Source: Bacillota bacterium
GTDB taxonomy: Bacteria; Bacillota; Clostridia; Oscillospirales; Acutalibacteraceae
Assembly: GCA_023390175.1 (NCBI GenBank)
Contig: JAEWDK010000020.1
Span: 124,001 to 188,000 of the forward strand
Length of the DNA stretch: 64,000 bases
Reading direction: 5' to 3'
Position numbers and translations under genes: made by a program. Every line of letters starts with the position of its first letter. The stretch's first letter is position 1. The notes beneath the pieces were generated by a model. It made no database searches and was not told the DNA's origin. It saw only the letters and a list, made by a program, of their open reading frames with translations. Positions 49,485 through 58,100 of the stretch are shown here, piece by piece.

Positions 49485-49724
49485 CTACATAATATGGTTT
49501 TCAAAATGTTCCCCGCAAGCCGTAAACCCAAGATCATTGATTTTTTTTCGAATTTGATCCTGATTTGTTCCGGTTGTATCAAAGTCCACCGCGATTTGAT
49601 TGCGGCCTTTATTCACGCTGACGGAAATTACGCCCGGCAGTGTGTCAAGCTGCTGCTTCAGCTTTGCCGCGTCGCGCTTTCCGTCTATATTTTCAAGATC
49701 AAAATACATACTTGCTTTTGACAT
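49485..49724 (-). CDS. HMA-like small protein without the metal-binding cysteines
   Basis: 79 residues with the ferredoxin-like fold of heavy-metal-associated domains: MYFDLENIDGKRDAAKLKQQ, LPGVISVSVNKGRNQIAVDF, DQIRKKINDLGF. The CxxC loop of copper chaperones is replaced by IDGKRD, so copper binding is unlikely. AGGGGTG lies 5 bases before ATG 49724. It leads the unit with the two small hydrophilic proteins. Confidence 0.7.
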   Translation of the reverse strand: MSKASMYFDLENIDGKRDAAKLKQQLDTLPGVISVSVNKGRNQIAVDFDTTGTNQDQIRKKINDLGFTACGEHFENHIM

Positions 49725-49765
49725 AAAAATCACCCCTGCGCTTATTATGCACAGAGGCGATTCGT

Positions 49766-51799
49766 TTATGACAGGCTTTTCTCCAACTCGGCAAGTTCGT
49801 TGACCGGCGGCGAACAGGCGTTATTATGGCAGACATAATAGGTGCTTTTCCCGTTCTTTAGCCCATACTCCTTTGTAAATTCAGCAAGTTTATGAATTTT
49901 CGTTTCATTTTTCGCATCAATGACCAGCACAACCGTATTGGGCAGAAATTTTTTCCGAAGCAGAAGCTTTAACTCTTCCAAATCAGTGCTATTTTCCATA
50001 ACGGCGACAACTTCACGCCCGGGATAAAGCGAAAGCATTTGCGCCATGAGTGCAAAACTGTAGCCGGCGGGGTATGACTGCACAGCGCCTGCCAGAAATT
50101 GCAGCTGCCGCGACGCCGCTTCCTCCAATTTTGGGCTGCCGGTAAGCTTTGCAAGCTGAACCAGGCAGTAACCCGCAACCGAATTTCCGGATGGAATCGC
50201 ACCGTCATACGTTTCTTTCGGGCGGTAGATCAGCTGTTCCGCATTCTGTGCGGTAAGGTAAAATCCCCCGTTTTCTTCATCCCAAAAATCAGTAAGCAAT
50301 TTTTCGTTGAACAAGAGCGCTTTTTCAAGATACTCCGCGTCAAACCCAGCACCATACAATTCCAGCAGTGCCCAAATCGTAAAGGCGTAATCGTCCACAT
50401 TCCCGGTTCCGGAAGCTTCACCGCCGCGACAGCGTACATATAAATCCCTTTTTCCGTCGCTGAGGTTTTGGAGCAGAGATTTCATCGCCTTTTGTGCGAT
50501 TTCAAGATACTTATTATCCCCAAGAATTCGATATGCTTTCGCAAACGCAGCAATCATCAGCGCATTCCACGAGGTAAGGATTTTATCATCCTTATGCAGC
50601 CGGGTACGTGTCAGCCGGTACGCATACACGGTTGGAAGCATTTTTTCAATCCGCTCATTCGCCAATGAGAATTTTGAATTGTGAATCAAATTTGGAACAT
50701 TTTTTCCGTCGAAATTGCCCCCAGGGACAATGCCGAAATATTCATTAAAATACGCGCTGTCGTCTTCCCCTAAAAGTGCCGTGATTTCGCCGGGGGTAAA
50801 GACATAATATTTACCCTCCACCCCGTCGCTGTCAGCATCCTGCGCGGAATAAAAGCAGCCGCCGCTGTCCGTCATTTCACGCTGGATATAAGTCAGAATT
50901 TTTACTGCCACTGTTTTATAGAATTCCACACCGGTGATTTGGTACGTTTCCAAATAGGCAATTGTGAGCAGTGCATTATCGTAAAGCATTTTTTCAAAAT
51001 GCGGCACCAGCCACCTTTCGTCGGTGGAATAACGGGAAAATCCAAATCCAACATGGTCAAAAATGCCGCCGCGGTACATTTGCTGCAAGGTTTTTTCCGC
51101 CATGGCAAGCGCACGTACGTCACTTTCCTGCTTATAATACCGCAATAAAAACATCAGGTTATGCGGCGTGGGGAATTTAGGGCTGGAGCCAAAGCCGCCG
51201 TACCGCCCGTCAAAGCTCTGTGAGAAAAGGGAATATGCGGCAAACACGCTGTCCTGATTCAGGCGGATATTCTTATTTTGATTCGACCCTGTCTGAATTG
51301 CCTGTGTGATTTTGTCACCGGATTCCAAAAGTTCGTCCCTGTGATTATGCCATTGATCTGTTGCCGCCGCCAATATGTCCAGTAATCCGGGCATGGAATA
51401 CCGGGAGGATTTTGGAAGATACGTGCCGGCATAAAAAGGCTTTTGTTCCGGCGTCATAAGAATGGTCATTGGCCATCCGCCGCTTCCGGTCAGAGCCTGA
51501 CAGACAGCCATGTACACAGCATCCACATCCGGGCGCTCTTCCCTGTCCACCTTTACGGCAATAAAATCACGGTTCAGCACCGCGGCGACTTCTTCGTCGT
51601 CAAAGCTTTCGTGAGCCATAACATGACACCAGTGGCAAGTACTGTAACCTACACTCAGAAATATAGGTTTGTCTTCCCTTTTTGCTTTATCAAAAGCTTC
51701 TTCCCCCCATGGATACCAATTGACAGGATTGTGTGCGTGCTGCAGCAAATATGGGGATTTTTCGTGTATCAGTTTATTGTTATACTCAGGATCCGACAT
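49766..51799 (-). CDS. YyaL/Spermatogenesis-associated-20-like thioredoxin-domain protein
   Basis: About 677 residues. The N-terminal DUF255 thioredoxin-like domain is textbook: NKLIHEKSPYLLQHAHNPVN, WYPWGEEAFDKAKREDKPIF, then YSTCHWCHVMAHESF with a CxxC site near 55, and REERPDVDAVYM. The rest is an alpha/alpha six-barrel like that of sugar epimerases and glycoside hydrolases (DERWLVPHFEKMLYDNALL; YDGAIPSGNSVAGYCL). Its role is unproven; it is widely conserved. ATG 51799 is preferred (GGTGGTGA upstream); an extension to 51979 lacks family similarity. The last few dozen residues (YPGREVVAVMENSTD on) are also typical. Confidence 0.9.
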   Translation of the reverse strand: MSDPEYNNKLIHEKSPYLLQHAHNPVNWYPWGEEAFDKAKREDKPIFLSVGYSTCHWCHVMAHESFDDEEVAAVLNRDFIAVKVDREERPDVDAVYMAVCQALTGSGGWPMTILMTPEQKPFYAGTYLPKSSRYSMPGLLDILAAATDQWHNHRDELLESGDKITQAIQTGSNQNKNIRLNQDSVFAAYSLFSQSFDGRYGGFGSSPKFPTPHNLMFLLRYYKQESDVRALAMAEKTLQQMYRGGIFDHVGFGFSRYSTDERWLVPHFEKMLYDNALLTIAYLETYQITGVEFYKTVAVKILTYIQREMTDSGGCFYSAQDADSDGVEGKYYVFTPGEITALLGEDDSAYFNEYFGIVPGGNFDGKNVPNLIHNSKFSLANERIEKMLPTVYAYRLTRTRLHKDDKILTSWNALMIAAFAKAYRILGDNKYLEIAQKAMKSLLQNLSDGKRDLYVRCRGGEASGTGNVDDYAFTIWALLELYGAGFDAEYLEKALLFNEKLLTDFWDEENGGFYLTAQNAEQLIYRPKETYDGAIPSGNSVAGYCLVQLAKLTGSPKLEEAASRQLQFLAGAVQSYPAGYSFALMAQMLSLYPGREVVAVMENSTDLEELKLLLRKKFLPNTVVLVIDAKNETKIHKLAEFTKEYGLKNGKSTYYVCHNNACSPPVNELAELEKSLS

Positions 51800-52036
51800 A
51801 TATTCACCACCGATATATTTGATGGTACTATTGTTATCCGTTCGCGCTATATCATACGGACAATATTCGTCAGTACCAACAGATTGGATTTTTTTATTCT
51901 TTACAGGGCATCTCCAATTCCGACTCAGCATAGCTGCCGTCCTGGTCAGTTCTGATTGTATAATTTTTTTTCCTTCCACATCGCTGTTTGGGGCATTCCG
52001 GCAAAAGGTTGGCTTCGCAATTAAAATCCGGACGCG

Positions 52037-53236
52037 TCAAGCCTGCGAAGCTGCTGAATCACTCGGGCATTCGCTGCTCTTTTTCTTGATTTTATTCAGG
52101 CTTTCCACCATTCCGACCATAAGCAATACAAAGACGATTAAATAGAACGGATATAATTTGATGCTGATATGTTCTGCCATTATTCCAAAGAGCGGCGGCA
52201 TAAGCGTGCTTCCGATATAAGCGCAGGCCATCTGCATTCCCATGATTGCCTGTGATAATTCCCTGCCAAAATTGTCCGGCGTTTCATGCAGCAGGCTTGG
52301 ATAAATCGGTGCACACCCTACCCCAACCAAAAGGAATCCCGCGCACAGCACCGTGTTCCCGAACGGAAGCAGAAACGCGATAATACCAAGCACCGCTATT
52401 CCCTGGCCAATCCGAACCATATTTTTATCACCCAGCTTCATGGTGAGGAAGCCGGATACAAACCTTCCGAATGTAATACCAAGGTAGAACAACGACATCC
52501 ACTTTGCCGCCACATCTGCACGTATTCCTCTTTCCATTACCATGTAGCTCGAACCCCACAACCCGGTTGTGGCCTCTAAAGCACAATAGCCGAAAAATGC
52601 GGTCAAAGCAGACTTTGCCCCCGGTATTCTTAGAAGTTCCTTCATTTTAAGACTTTTATGCAGCTCTTCTTTTTCTTCCGAAGAAGAGCTGCTTTTTTTC
52701 CAGAGCGGCAGGGAAAAAATCAAAATCGCCGTTAAAACCATTTGAAATACACCAATGGTGCGATATCCGCTATTCCACGTCAGCCCCCTTGTCAGGTATG
52801 CTCCCATGATATACGGGCCCAAGGAAGCGCCAATCCCCCAAAAGCAATGCAGCCAGCTCATATGCCGTGCTTTATAGTGCAGCGCCACAAAGTTATTCAG
52901 AGCGGTATCCACGGAACCTGCCCCCAACCCATAGGGTATTGCCCACAGGCACAGCATAAGGAAGGAATTGGATATGGAAAATCCAAGCAGCGCCGCCGCC
53001 GTCATGCACACGCTGACAGCGGTGACTGTTCCGGTTCCAAGTTTTTTTATCAATCTGTTACTGAGAAGGCTTGACACAATTGTTCCGCCTGCAATAATCA
53101 TGGAAATAATGCCGGCATAGGACACCGGCACATGAAGCCCCGCATACATGCTCTGCCAAGCGGAACCCAGCAGCGAATCGGGAAGCCCCAAGCTGATAAA
53201 CGAAATATAAATGATAACCAGTAAGATTGTAAACAC
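52037..53236 (-). CDS. MFS transporter
   Basis: Major facilitator protein of 399 residues with 12 predicted helices. ISFISLGLPDSLLGSAWQSM near 10-29 and the helix 4-5 region PYGLGAGSVDTALNNFVALH resemble the FucP/sugar-type branch; HMSWLHCFWGIGASLGPYIM near 125 is also conserved there. GTG 53236 follows GAGGTAG by 5 bases. It is 15 bases downstream of the ROK regulator gene, so the substrate may be a sugar or sugar-like compound that the ROK protein senses. Confidence 0.87.
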   Translation of the reverse strand: MFTILLVIIYISFISLGLPDSLLGSAWQSMYAGLHVPVSYAGIISMIIAGGTIVSSLLSNRLIKKLGTGTVTAVSVCMTAAALLGFSISNSFLMLCLWAIPYGLGAGSVDTALNNFVALHYKARHMSWLHCFWGIGASLGPYIMGAYLTRGLTWNSGYRTIGVFQMVLTAILIFSLPLWKKSSSSSEEKEELHKSLKMKELLRIPGAKSALTAFFGYCALEATTGLWGSSYMVMERGIRADVAAKWMSLFYLGITFGRFVSGFLTMKLGDKNMVRIGQGIAVLGIIAFLLPFGNTVLCAGFLLVGVGCAPIYPSLLHETPDNFGRELSQAIMGMQMACAYIGSTLMPPLFGIMAEHISIKLYPFYLIVFVLLMVGMVESLNKIKKKSSECPSDSAASQA

Positions 53237-53251
53237 GTTTCTACCTCATTT

Positions 53252-54232
53252 TTATAATATTTTCTTTAACGCCAGACTGATCATGCCCATCTCAAAATCC
53301 CCTTTGAGCTCCTTTTTCACTTCTATATCCGGAAGCATAATATCCTCTATCGGTGAATTGCTGCTGCTTTTCAGTTTTGCAATGACATCTTTTTCTATCT
53401 GTTCACAATAAAGAACAATTTTATCAGGATTATAGATGCACATCAGCACTTTTACCGTCTTGATAAGAAAATCCTCTACCTGTGCCTGATTGTATTCAAA
53501 GGTCTGCCAGTCAACATCAAACGGCAAATACATAATTTCCCCGGCGAGTCCGTTTCTGCCCTTCATAATCTCTCCGTTTTGGCAGAGTCCTGCCCCGGGC
53601 GGATATTTTGACGGCATATAAATACCTGCCGCACTTGTGTTTTCTGTGAAACCATTGCGCTTGCAATAACCGTATGTTGCAGCGTTAATGTCATTTTCCA
53701 GAAATACTTCCACGCCGTATCGGTCCCGGATATAGGCTGCAAAGTTGGCGTTTCGCAATGATTTGTAGTCGCTGATTACGATCTTTCCGCCTATTTCTTC
53801 AATCGGCATACCAAAGGCAATAATTTCAATCTTGGGATACTTTGCAAGCATTAATTCTATTATGCCGTTATAGCTGTCCATCGCAATTTCCGTAAAAGAC
53901 TGCTCTGTCCGTTCCATACACTCCCCATACAGATTGCACACAAGGAATGCAGCGGTATCTTTCAACTTTTTTTCATACATGTAAATGACTAACGCCAGTC
54001 TTGCCTTTTCATTAAAACGATAGGACACCGCAGGCCTTCCAAGCTGGGGCTGCACAATGTCGTCCTGCCGGATTTCGCCCGATTTTAGCAAGGTTTTCGT
54101 CAGCGATTGAACCGTTACCACGCTCAACCCCGAAAGTTCGGCCAACCTGGATTTTGTCGCCGACCTTTCCTTCCGTAAGATACCCCGAAGCAGCTTTAAA
54201 TTTTCTTCTTTAATTGGATTTACCGATTCCAC
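53252..54232 (-). CDS. ROK family transcriptional regulator
   Basis: 326 residues: an N-terminal winged helix (LKLLRGILRKERSATKSRLA, ELSGLSVVTVQSLTKTLLKS) and a C-terminal ROK (sugar-kinase-like) domain with VFLENDINAATYGYCKRNG near 174. The usual zinc-binding CxCGxxGC motif is absent, so the domain is probably a sensor rather than a kinase. GTG 54232 has GGAGGAAG upstream. Its promoter region carries three TTTAATAA repeats. It probably controls the MFS gene that follows. Confidence 0.85.
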   Translation of the reverse strand: MESVNPIKEENLKLLRGILRKERSATKSRLAELSGLSVVTVQSLTKTLLKSGEIRQDDIVQPQLGRPAVSYRFNEKARLALVIYMYEKKLKDTAAFLVCNLYGECMERTEQSFTEIAMDSYNGIIELMLAKYPKIEIIAFGMPIEEIGGKIVISDYKSLRNANFAAYIRDRYGVEVFLENDINAATYGYCKRNGFTENTSAAGIYMPSKYPPGAGLCQNGEIMKGRNGLAGEIMYLPFDVDWQTFEYNQAQVEDFLIKTVKVLMCIYNPDKIVLYCEQIEKDVIAKLKSSSNSPIEDIMLPDIEVKKELKGDFEMGMISLALKKIL

Positions 54233-54310
54233 TTTTCTTCCTCCATATTTATTAAACCAACTTATTAAAGTATCTTTATTAAATATACCGAATAAAGTTT
54301 CATCTGTCAA
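54233..54310 (-). promoter_or_regulatory. Promoter and triple TTTAATAA operator of the ROK-MFS unit
   Basis: On the minus strand: TTGACA (54305-54310), 17-base spacer, TATATT (54282-54287), then three near-copies of TTTAATAA in direct order (TTTAATAAAG, CTTTAATAAG, GTTTAATAAA) between about 54285 and 54250. Likely binding sites for the ROK regulator. Confidence 0.65.
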
Positions 54311-54396
54311 TCATTACAGTGAAATTCTATTAAAGATTTTGAAGTTCCAATCCGTGGGGGAACAGAATTTTTTCAACGCTTCTGTACATAAAAATA

Positions 54397-54443
54397 AGGA
54401 ACTGACTCAAAATGGCTTTGAAAACCATTGAGAAGCAGTTCCT
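54397..54443 (-). terminator. Terminator of the ethanolamine operon
   Basis: AGGAACTG and CAGTTCCT with inner CTCAAAATGG/CCATTGAG form a long imperfect stem; the minus strand continues TTATTTTTATG. Confidence 0.8.
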
Positions 54444-54479
54444 AGTCATATTGCACGTTCCATAAATGGCGGTATTGCC

Positions 54480-55250
54480 CTAGAGCTTTAAGTCAACGCC
54501 GCTTGTCTTTTTCTCCATCATAATTCCCACAATTGAAACGATATGAGCGCCAGCTTCAATCGCAGGGGTTCCGTTTTTATGAATATTGGAGATAACGGTC
54601 CGCTGGGACTCCGGCTTTGAGGAGCTTGACTCATACGCCATATAGCTGCTCATGCTGTCGCCCACAGCAAGCCCGGGCCTTTCGCCGACAAGCAAAATGG
54701 TAACTTTCGCGCCCAGTGCTTCGCTGATTTTATCCATAGTGGCGACTCTGCCGAATTTTACGAAGATCGGCGTTCCCACACGGTAGCCGTTTGATTGAAA
54801 CCCGTCGAGCATGATAGGATAAATATCCTTGATATTATGATTGATAGCAGGGGAACTAAGCCCGTCGGCCGCAATAATCTGCACGTCCGGATTGCTGACG
54901 CAGTTTTCCTTAATATAGCTGATTGTATCATCCGAAAAACATCTGCCGCGGTCGGGTCTGGTAAGGTACTCATCCTTATCCTGAACCAATGTTTGTACCT
55001 TTAAAAAGCCGAGGGCATCCACAATGGATTCATCAACACCGGACCAAACGGCGTCCATCGCCACGGCATGGTCGGCCCGAAAGCGCAGGAAGGTTTGTGT
55101 GCGGTACCGCAGCCCCGCCCGGCCGATGCAGATTCGCGCGAGCGTCGAAGCCTTCATCCGCCTGCACGCTTCCGCATCCATAGGATTCTGTATGGTTACG
55201 CTTTCCGTCAAGTCGGCTGCCGAAATGTCATCTATAATTTCCTGACTCAT
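54480..55250 (-). CDS. eutC: Ethanolamine ammonia-lyase small subunit
   Basis: Beta subunit of the AdoCbl-dependent enzyme that converts ethanolamine to acetaldehyde and ammonia. 256 residues, usual size. Features: RICIGRAGLRYRTQTFLRFR near 40-59, ADHAVAMDAVW near 60, DRGRCFSDDTISYIKE near 100 and LLVGERPGLAVGDSMSSYMA near 180-199, which help bind cobalamin. AGGGG precedes ATG 55250. It follows eutB by 11 bases. Confidence 0.96.
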   Translation of the reverse strand: MSQEIIDDISAADLTESVTIQNPMDAEACRRMKASTLARICIGRAGLRYRTQTFLRFRADHAVAMDAVWSGVDESIVDALGFLKVQTLVQDKDEYLTRPDRGRCFSDDTISYIKENCVSNPDVQIIAADGLSSPAINHNIKDIYPIMLDGFQSNGYRVGTPIFVKFGRVATMDKISEALGAKVTILLVGERPGLAVGDSMSSYMAYESSSSKPESQRTVISNIHKNGTPAIEAGAHIVSIVGIMMEKKTSGVDLKL

Positions 55251-55261
55251 TCTTTCCCCTC

Positions 55262-56620
55262 CTAATCCGTAAATATGGACGGGTCACCGGCTTTGGCAGT
55301 AAGTTTGCCATCCTCGAACAGTCCAAGTTCCGTGAGCCGCTTTTCAAATTCGCGGATGGGCCGGGTATGCGTGATTTCCCGCACAGCCGCCACATCGTGG
55401 TAACCTGTTGACTGGTACATCAGCATTACGTCGTCGCCCGCCGGAACACCCATAAAGTAATTGCAGCCCGCAGTCGTAAGCAGAACCATAAGGTTTTCAA
55501 TGTCGTTTTGATCGGCTTTCATATGGTTTGTGTAACAGGCGTCCACGCCCATTGGCAGGCCTGTAAGTTTCCCCATAAAATGGTCCTCCAGTCCTGCCCT
55601 CGTCACCTGCCGCGCATCATAAAGATATTCCGGGCCGATGAAGCCAACCACCGTGTTCACCAAAAAAGGTTTGTATCGTTTGGCAAGGCCGTAGCAGCGC
55701 GCTTCCATGGTCAATTGGTCGGCCCCGTTGTGCCCCTCGGAAGAAAGCTCCGAACCCTGCCCTGTTTCAAAATACATGACATTGGGGCCGGGCGCCTTTC
55801 CGTATTTTTTCATCATTGCGTAGCCTTCGTCCAGCATATCGACAGTTATGCCAAAGGAAGTGTTCGCTTTTTGCGAGCCCGCAATGCTTTGAAACATCAA
55901 ATCCATGGGCGCACCGTTTTTGAGCGCGGCCATTTGCGTCGTAATATGCCCCAGCACACAGGACTGTGTGGGTATGCGCCATTTTGATGTGAAGCCGTCG
56001 AACGCATTGAGTACCCGCGTTACATTTTCCACCGTATCGTCAACCGGGTTGAGCCCGATGACCGCGTCGCCGGAACCGTAGCTGATACCCTCTTTCAGGG
56101 AAGCGAGTATGCCGGGAATGTCATCCGTGGTATGATTGGGCTGAATTCTTGAAGCGAGAGTTCCCTTTTCCCCAATCGTCGTGTTGCAGTGAGCGGTTAC
56201 ATTCAGCTTTCCGGCGGTATAAATCAGATCCATATTGCTCATGAGCTTTGTTACAGCCGCCACCATTTCGGAAGTAAGCCCCACGCTGATCCGTTTTATC
56301 TCATCGCCTTCGGCGCAAAGCAGGTATTCCCGGAATTCACCGACGGACATGTTCCTGATTTGCCCGTAGATTCGTTCGTTGACCGCATCCTGAATGACCC
56401 GGGTTACCTCATCTTCCTCATACGGCGCCACAGGATTATTGCGCAAATCCCCCAACGTCAGCTCGGAAAGCACTACCTTGGCCGCAACCCTCTGCTCGGC
56501 GCTTTCCGCCGCTATGCCGGCCAGGCTGTCGCCCGACTTTTCTTCGTTCGCCTTAGCCAGTACATCCTTGACATCCTTAAACTCATAAACTCTGTTAAAA
56601 AGTTTCGTTTTCAGTATCAA
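55262..56620 (-). CDS. eutB: Ethanolamine ammonia-lyase large subunit
   Basis: Catalytic TIM-barrel alpha subunit of ethanolamine ammonia-lyase, about 452 residues. Seen: LILKTKLFNRVYEFKDVKDV at the start, RIQPNHTTDDIPGILASLKE near 152, GDAVIGLNPVDDTVENV near 173, YFETGQGSELSSEGHNGADQ near 280 (substrate-binding Glu region) and DVMLMYQSTGYHD near 400. TTG 56620 is the likely start, with GGAGGG about 10 bases upstream; a longer frame to 56659 lacks family similarity. In an operon with the permease before and eutC after. Confidence 0.96.
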   Translation of the reverse strand: MILKTKLFNRVYEFKDVKDVLAKANEEKSGDSLAGIAAESAEQRVAAKVVLSELTLGDLRNNPVAPYEEDEVTRVIQDAVNERIYGQIRNMSVGEFREYLLCAEGDEIKRISVGLTSEMVAAVTKLMSNMDLIYTAGKLNVTAHCNTTIGEKGTLASRIQPNHTTDDIPGILASLKEGISYGSGDAVIGLNPVDDTVENVTRVLNAFDGFTSKWRIPTQSCVLGHITTQMAALKNGAPMDLMFQSIAGSQKANTSFGITVDMLDEGYAMMKKYGKAPGPNVMYFETGQGSELSSEGHNGADQLTMEARCYGLAKRYKPFLVNTVVGFIGPEYLYDARQVTRAGLEDHFMGKLTGLPMGVDACYTNHMKADQNDIENLMVLLTTAGCNYFMGVPAGDDVMLMYQSTGYHDVAAVREITHTRPIREFEKRLTELGLFEDGKLTAKAGDPSIFTD

Positions 56621-56662
56621 TCCAACATTCCCTCCGTTCCTCTTTTCGCAGGCCTGCATGCA

Positions 56663-57982
56663 TTATTCCGCTGAAACTGCTTCGCTTGTTCCAACCCCGT
56701 TCGTCACGGCATTGTAAATAAAGTAGAACACAATTGCCACCGCGTAAGCTACCATTACCCAGAACATCATGGAAGCATTGGCGTATGCAACAGCGACAAG
56801 GAACAAAAGCGAGATTACCAGCGCGATTCCCGGCACGGCAAGGCTCTTTACTTTATAAGGACGGTCAATCTCGGGCTCCTTTTTCCGAAGCAGGAAGAAC
56901 GATATCATACTCATAATATAAAGCACCACTGCGCCGATGCAGGATATTGTGATGATTGCGGCTGTATTCTGCGTGAGCACGAACACAAGGCCCACAATAC
57001 TCGGAACAATAACCGCAAAGACCGGGGCCTTGTGCTTTTTGCTGGTGTAGGACAAAAACTTCGGCAGGTATCCGTCGCGTGCCATTGCGTAAGTTTGGCG
57101 GGAATAGCCGATAATCAGGCCGTGCATGCTGGCAACAAGGCCAAACAGACCCACAAACGATAAGATTTTTGAAATAATGCTGTCGCTGCCAAAGGCAATT
57201 GCAAGGGCTGACGGCAGCGGAGAATCCACGCTGCTGATCTTGGTGGCGTCGCTCAGGCCAACGGTTACGAAAAGTGTAAGCAGAGCCATCACAACAAGGG
57301 TCAGGATGCCGCCCAAAAACGCTTTTGGAATCTGTTTTTTGGGGTGCTTGCATTCCTCGGCTGCCACTGCGCCGCCTTCAACACCCAGATAGAACCATAT
57401 TGCGAAAGGAATCGCTGCGAAAATTCCGTTCGGCCCGCCTTCCGTGATGCTGCCCTGGACGAAGTTCGCGGGATTCACCTTAAACATGCCGACTGCAACG
57501 AAAAGAACAATTCCCACAATGGCAATAACGGTTATAATGAGTTCGACACTGGCCGCAAGGCTGATATTAAACAGGTTGATCGCAATGAAAACCAAATAGA
57601 ATATTACTGCCGCCGCAACGGTCGGAATTGCAGGAATCAGGAAATTGATGTACGCTCCGATGGAAAGCGCAATTGCGGGTACAGCAAACAGATATTCAAC
57701 AATACAGGAAAAACCAGCAATATATCCCCCGAAATTTCCCATCGTTCTTCTTGCATATTCCTGTGATGCTCCGGCGTTGGGAATTGCAGTGGACATTTCG
57801 GCGAAACTAAAAATAAAGGCTAAATAAAACACTGTCACCACAGCAACTGCAATCACAAATCCCATGGGGCTGGTGTATTTCAAAGCATAATTCCAGCCGA
57901 AATACATTCCTGAAATAACCATACCGACGATGATTGACCAAAGCTGAACCGTTGACAAAGATTTACTGAGTGAATTGTTCAT
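56663..57982 (-). CDS. APC-family amino acid/ethanolamine permease
   Basis: Twelve-helix permease of 439 residues of the amino acid-polyamine-organocation superfamily. VQLWSIIVGMVISGMYFGWN near 10-29 and EMSTAIPNAGASQEYARRTM near 61-80 fit the ethanolamine permease (Eat) branch; AIWFYLGVEGGAVAAEECKH near 194 is conserved in it. GAGGAGG precedes the ATG. Its place between eutA and eutB points to ethanolamine uptake. Confidence 0.9.
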   Translation of the reverse strand: MNNSLSKSLSTVQLWSIIVGMVISGMYFGWNYALKYTSPMGFVIAVAVVTVFYLAFIFSFAEMSTAIPNAGASQEYARRTMGNFGGYIAGFSCIVEYLFAVPAIALSIGAYINFLIPAIPTVAAAVIFYLVFIAINLFNISLAASVELIITVIAIVGIVLFVAVGMFKVNPANFVQGSITEGGPNGIFAAIPFAIWFYLGVEGGAVAAEECKHPKKQIPKAFLGGILTLVVMALLTLFVTVGLSDATKISSVDSPLPSALAIAFGSDSIISKILSFVGLFGLVASMHGLIIGYSRQTYAMARDGYLPKFLSYTSKKHKAPVFAVIVPSIVGLVFVLTQNTAAIITISCIGAVVLYIMSMISFFLLRKKEPEIDRPYKVKSLAVPGIALVISLLFLVAVAYANASMMFWVMVAYAVAIVFYFIYNAVTNGVGTSEAVSAE

Positions 57983-58100
57983 AAGGCTGCCTCCTCAAAT
58001 ATTGATTTAATATGTGACAGAAATAAAATGATATTATTAACACGAAAGCCTGCCGCCGTAATTTGCTTTGCAGCCGGCGGACTTTCATGATGCTTTATTT

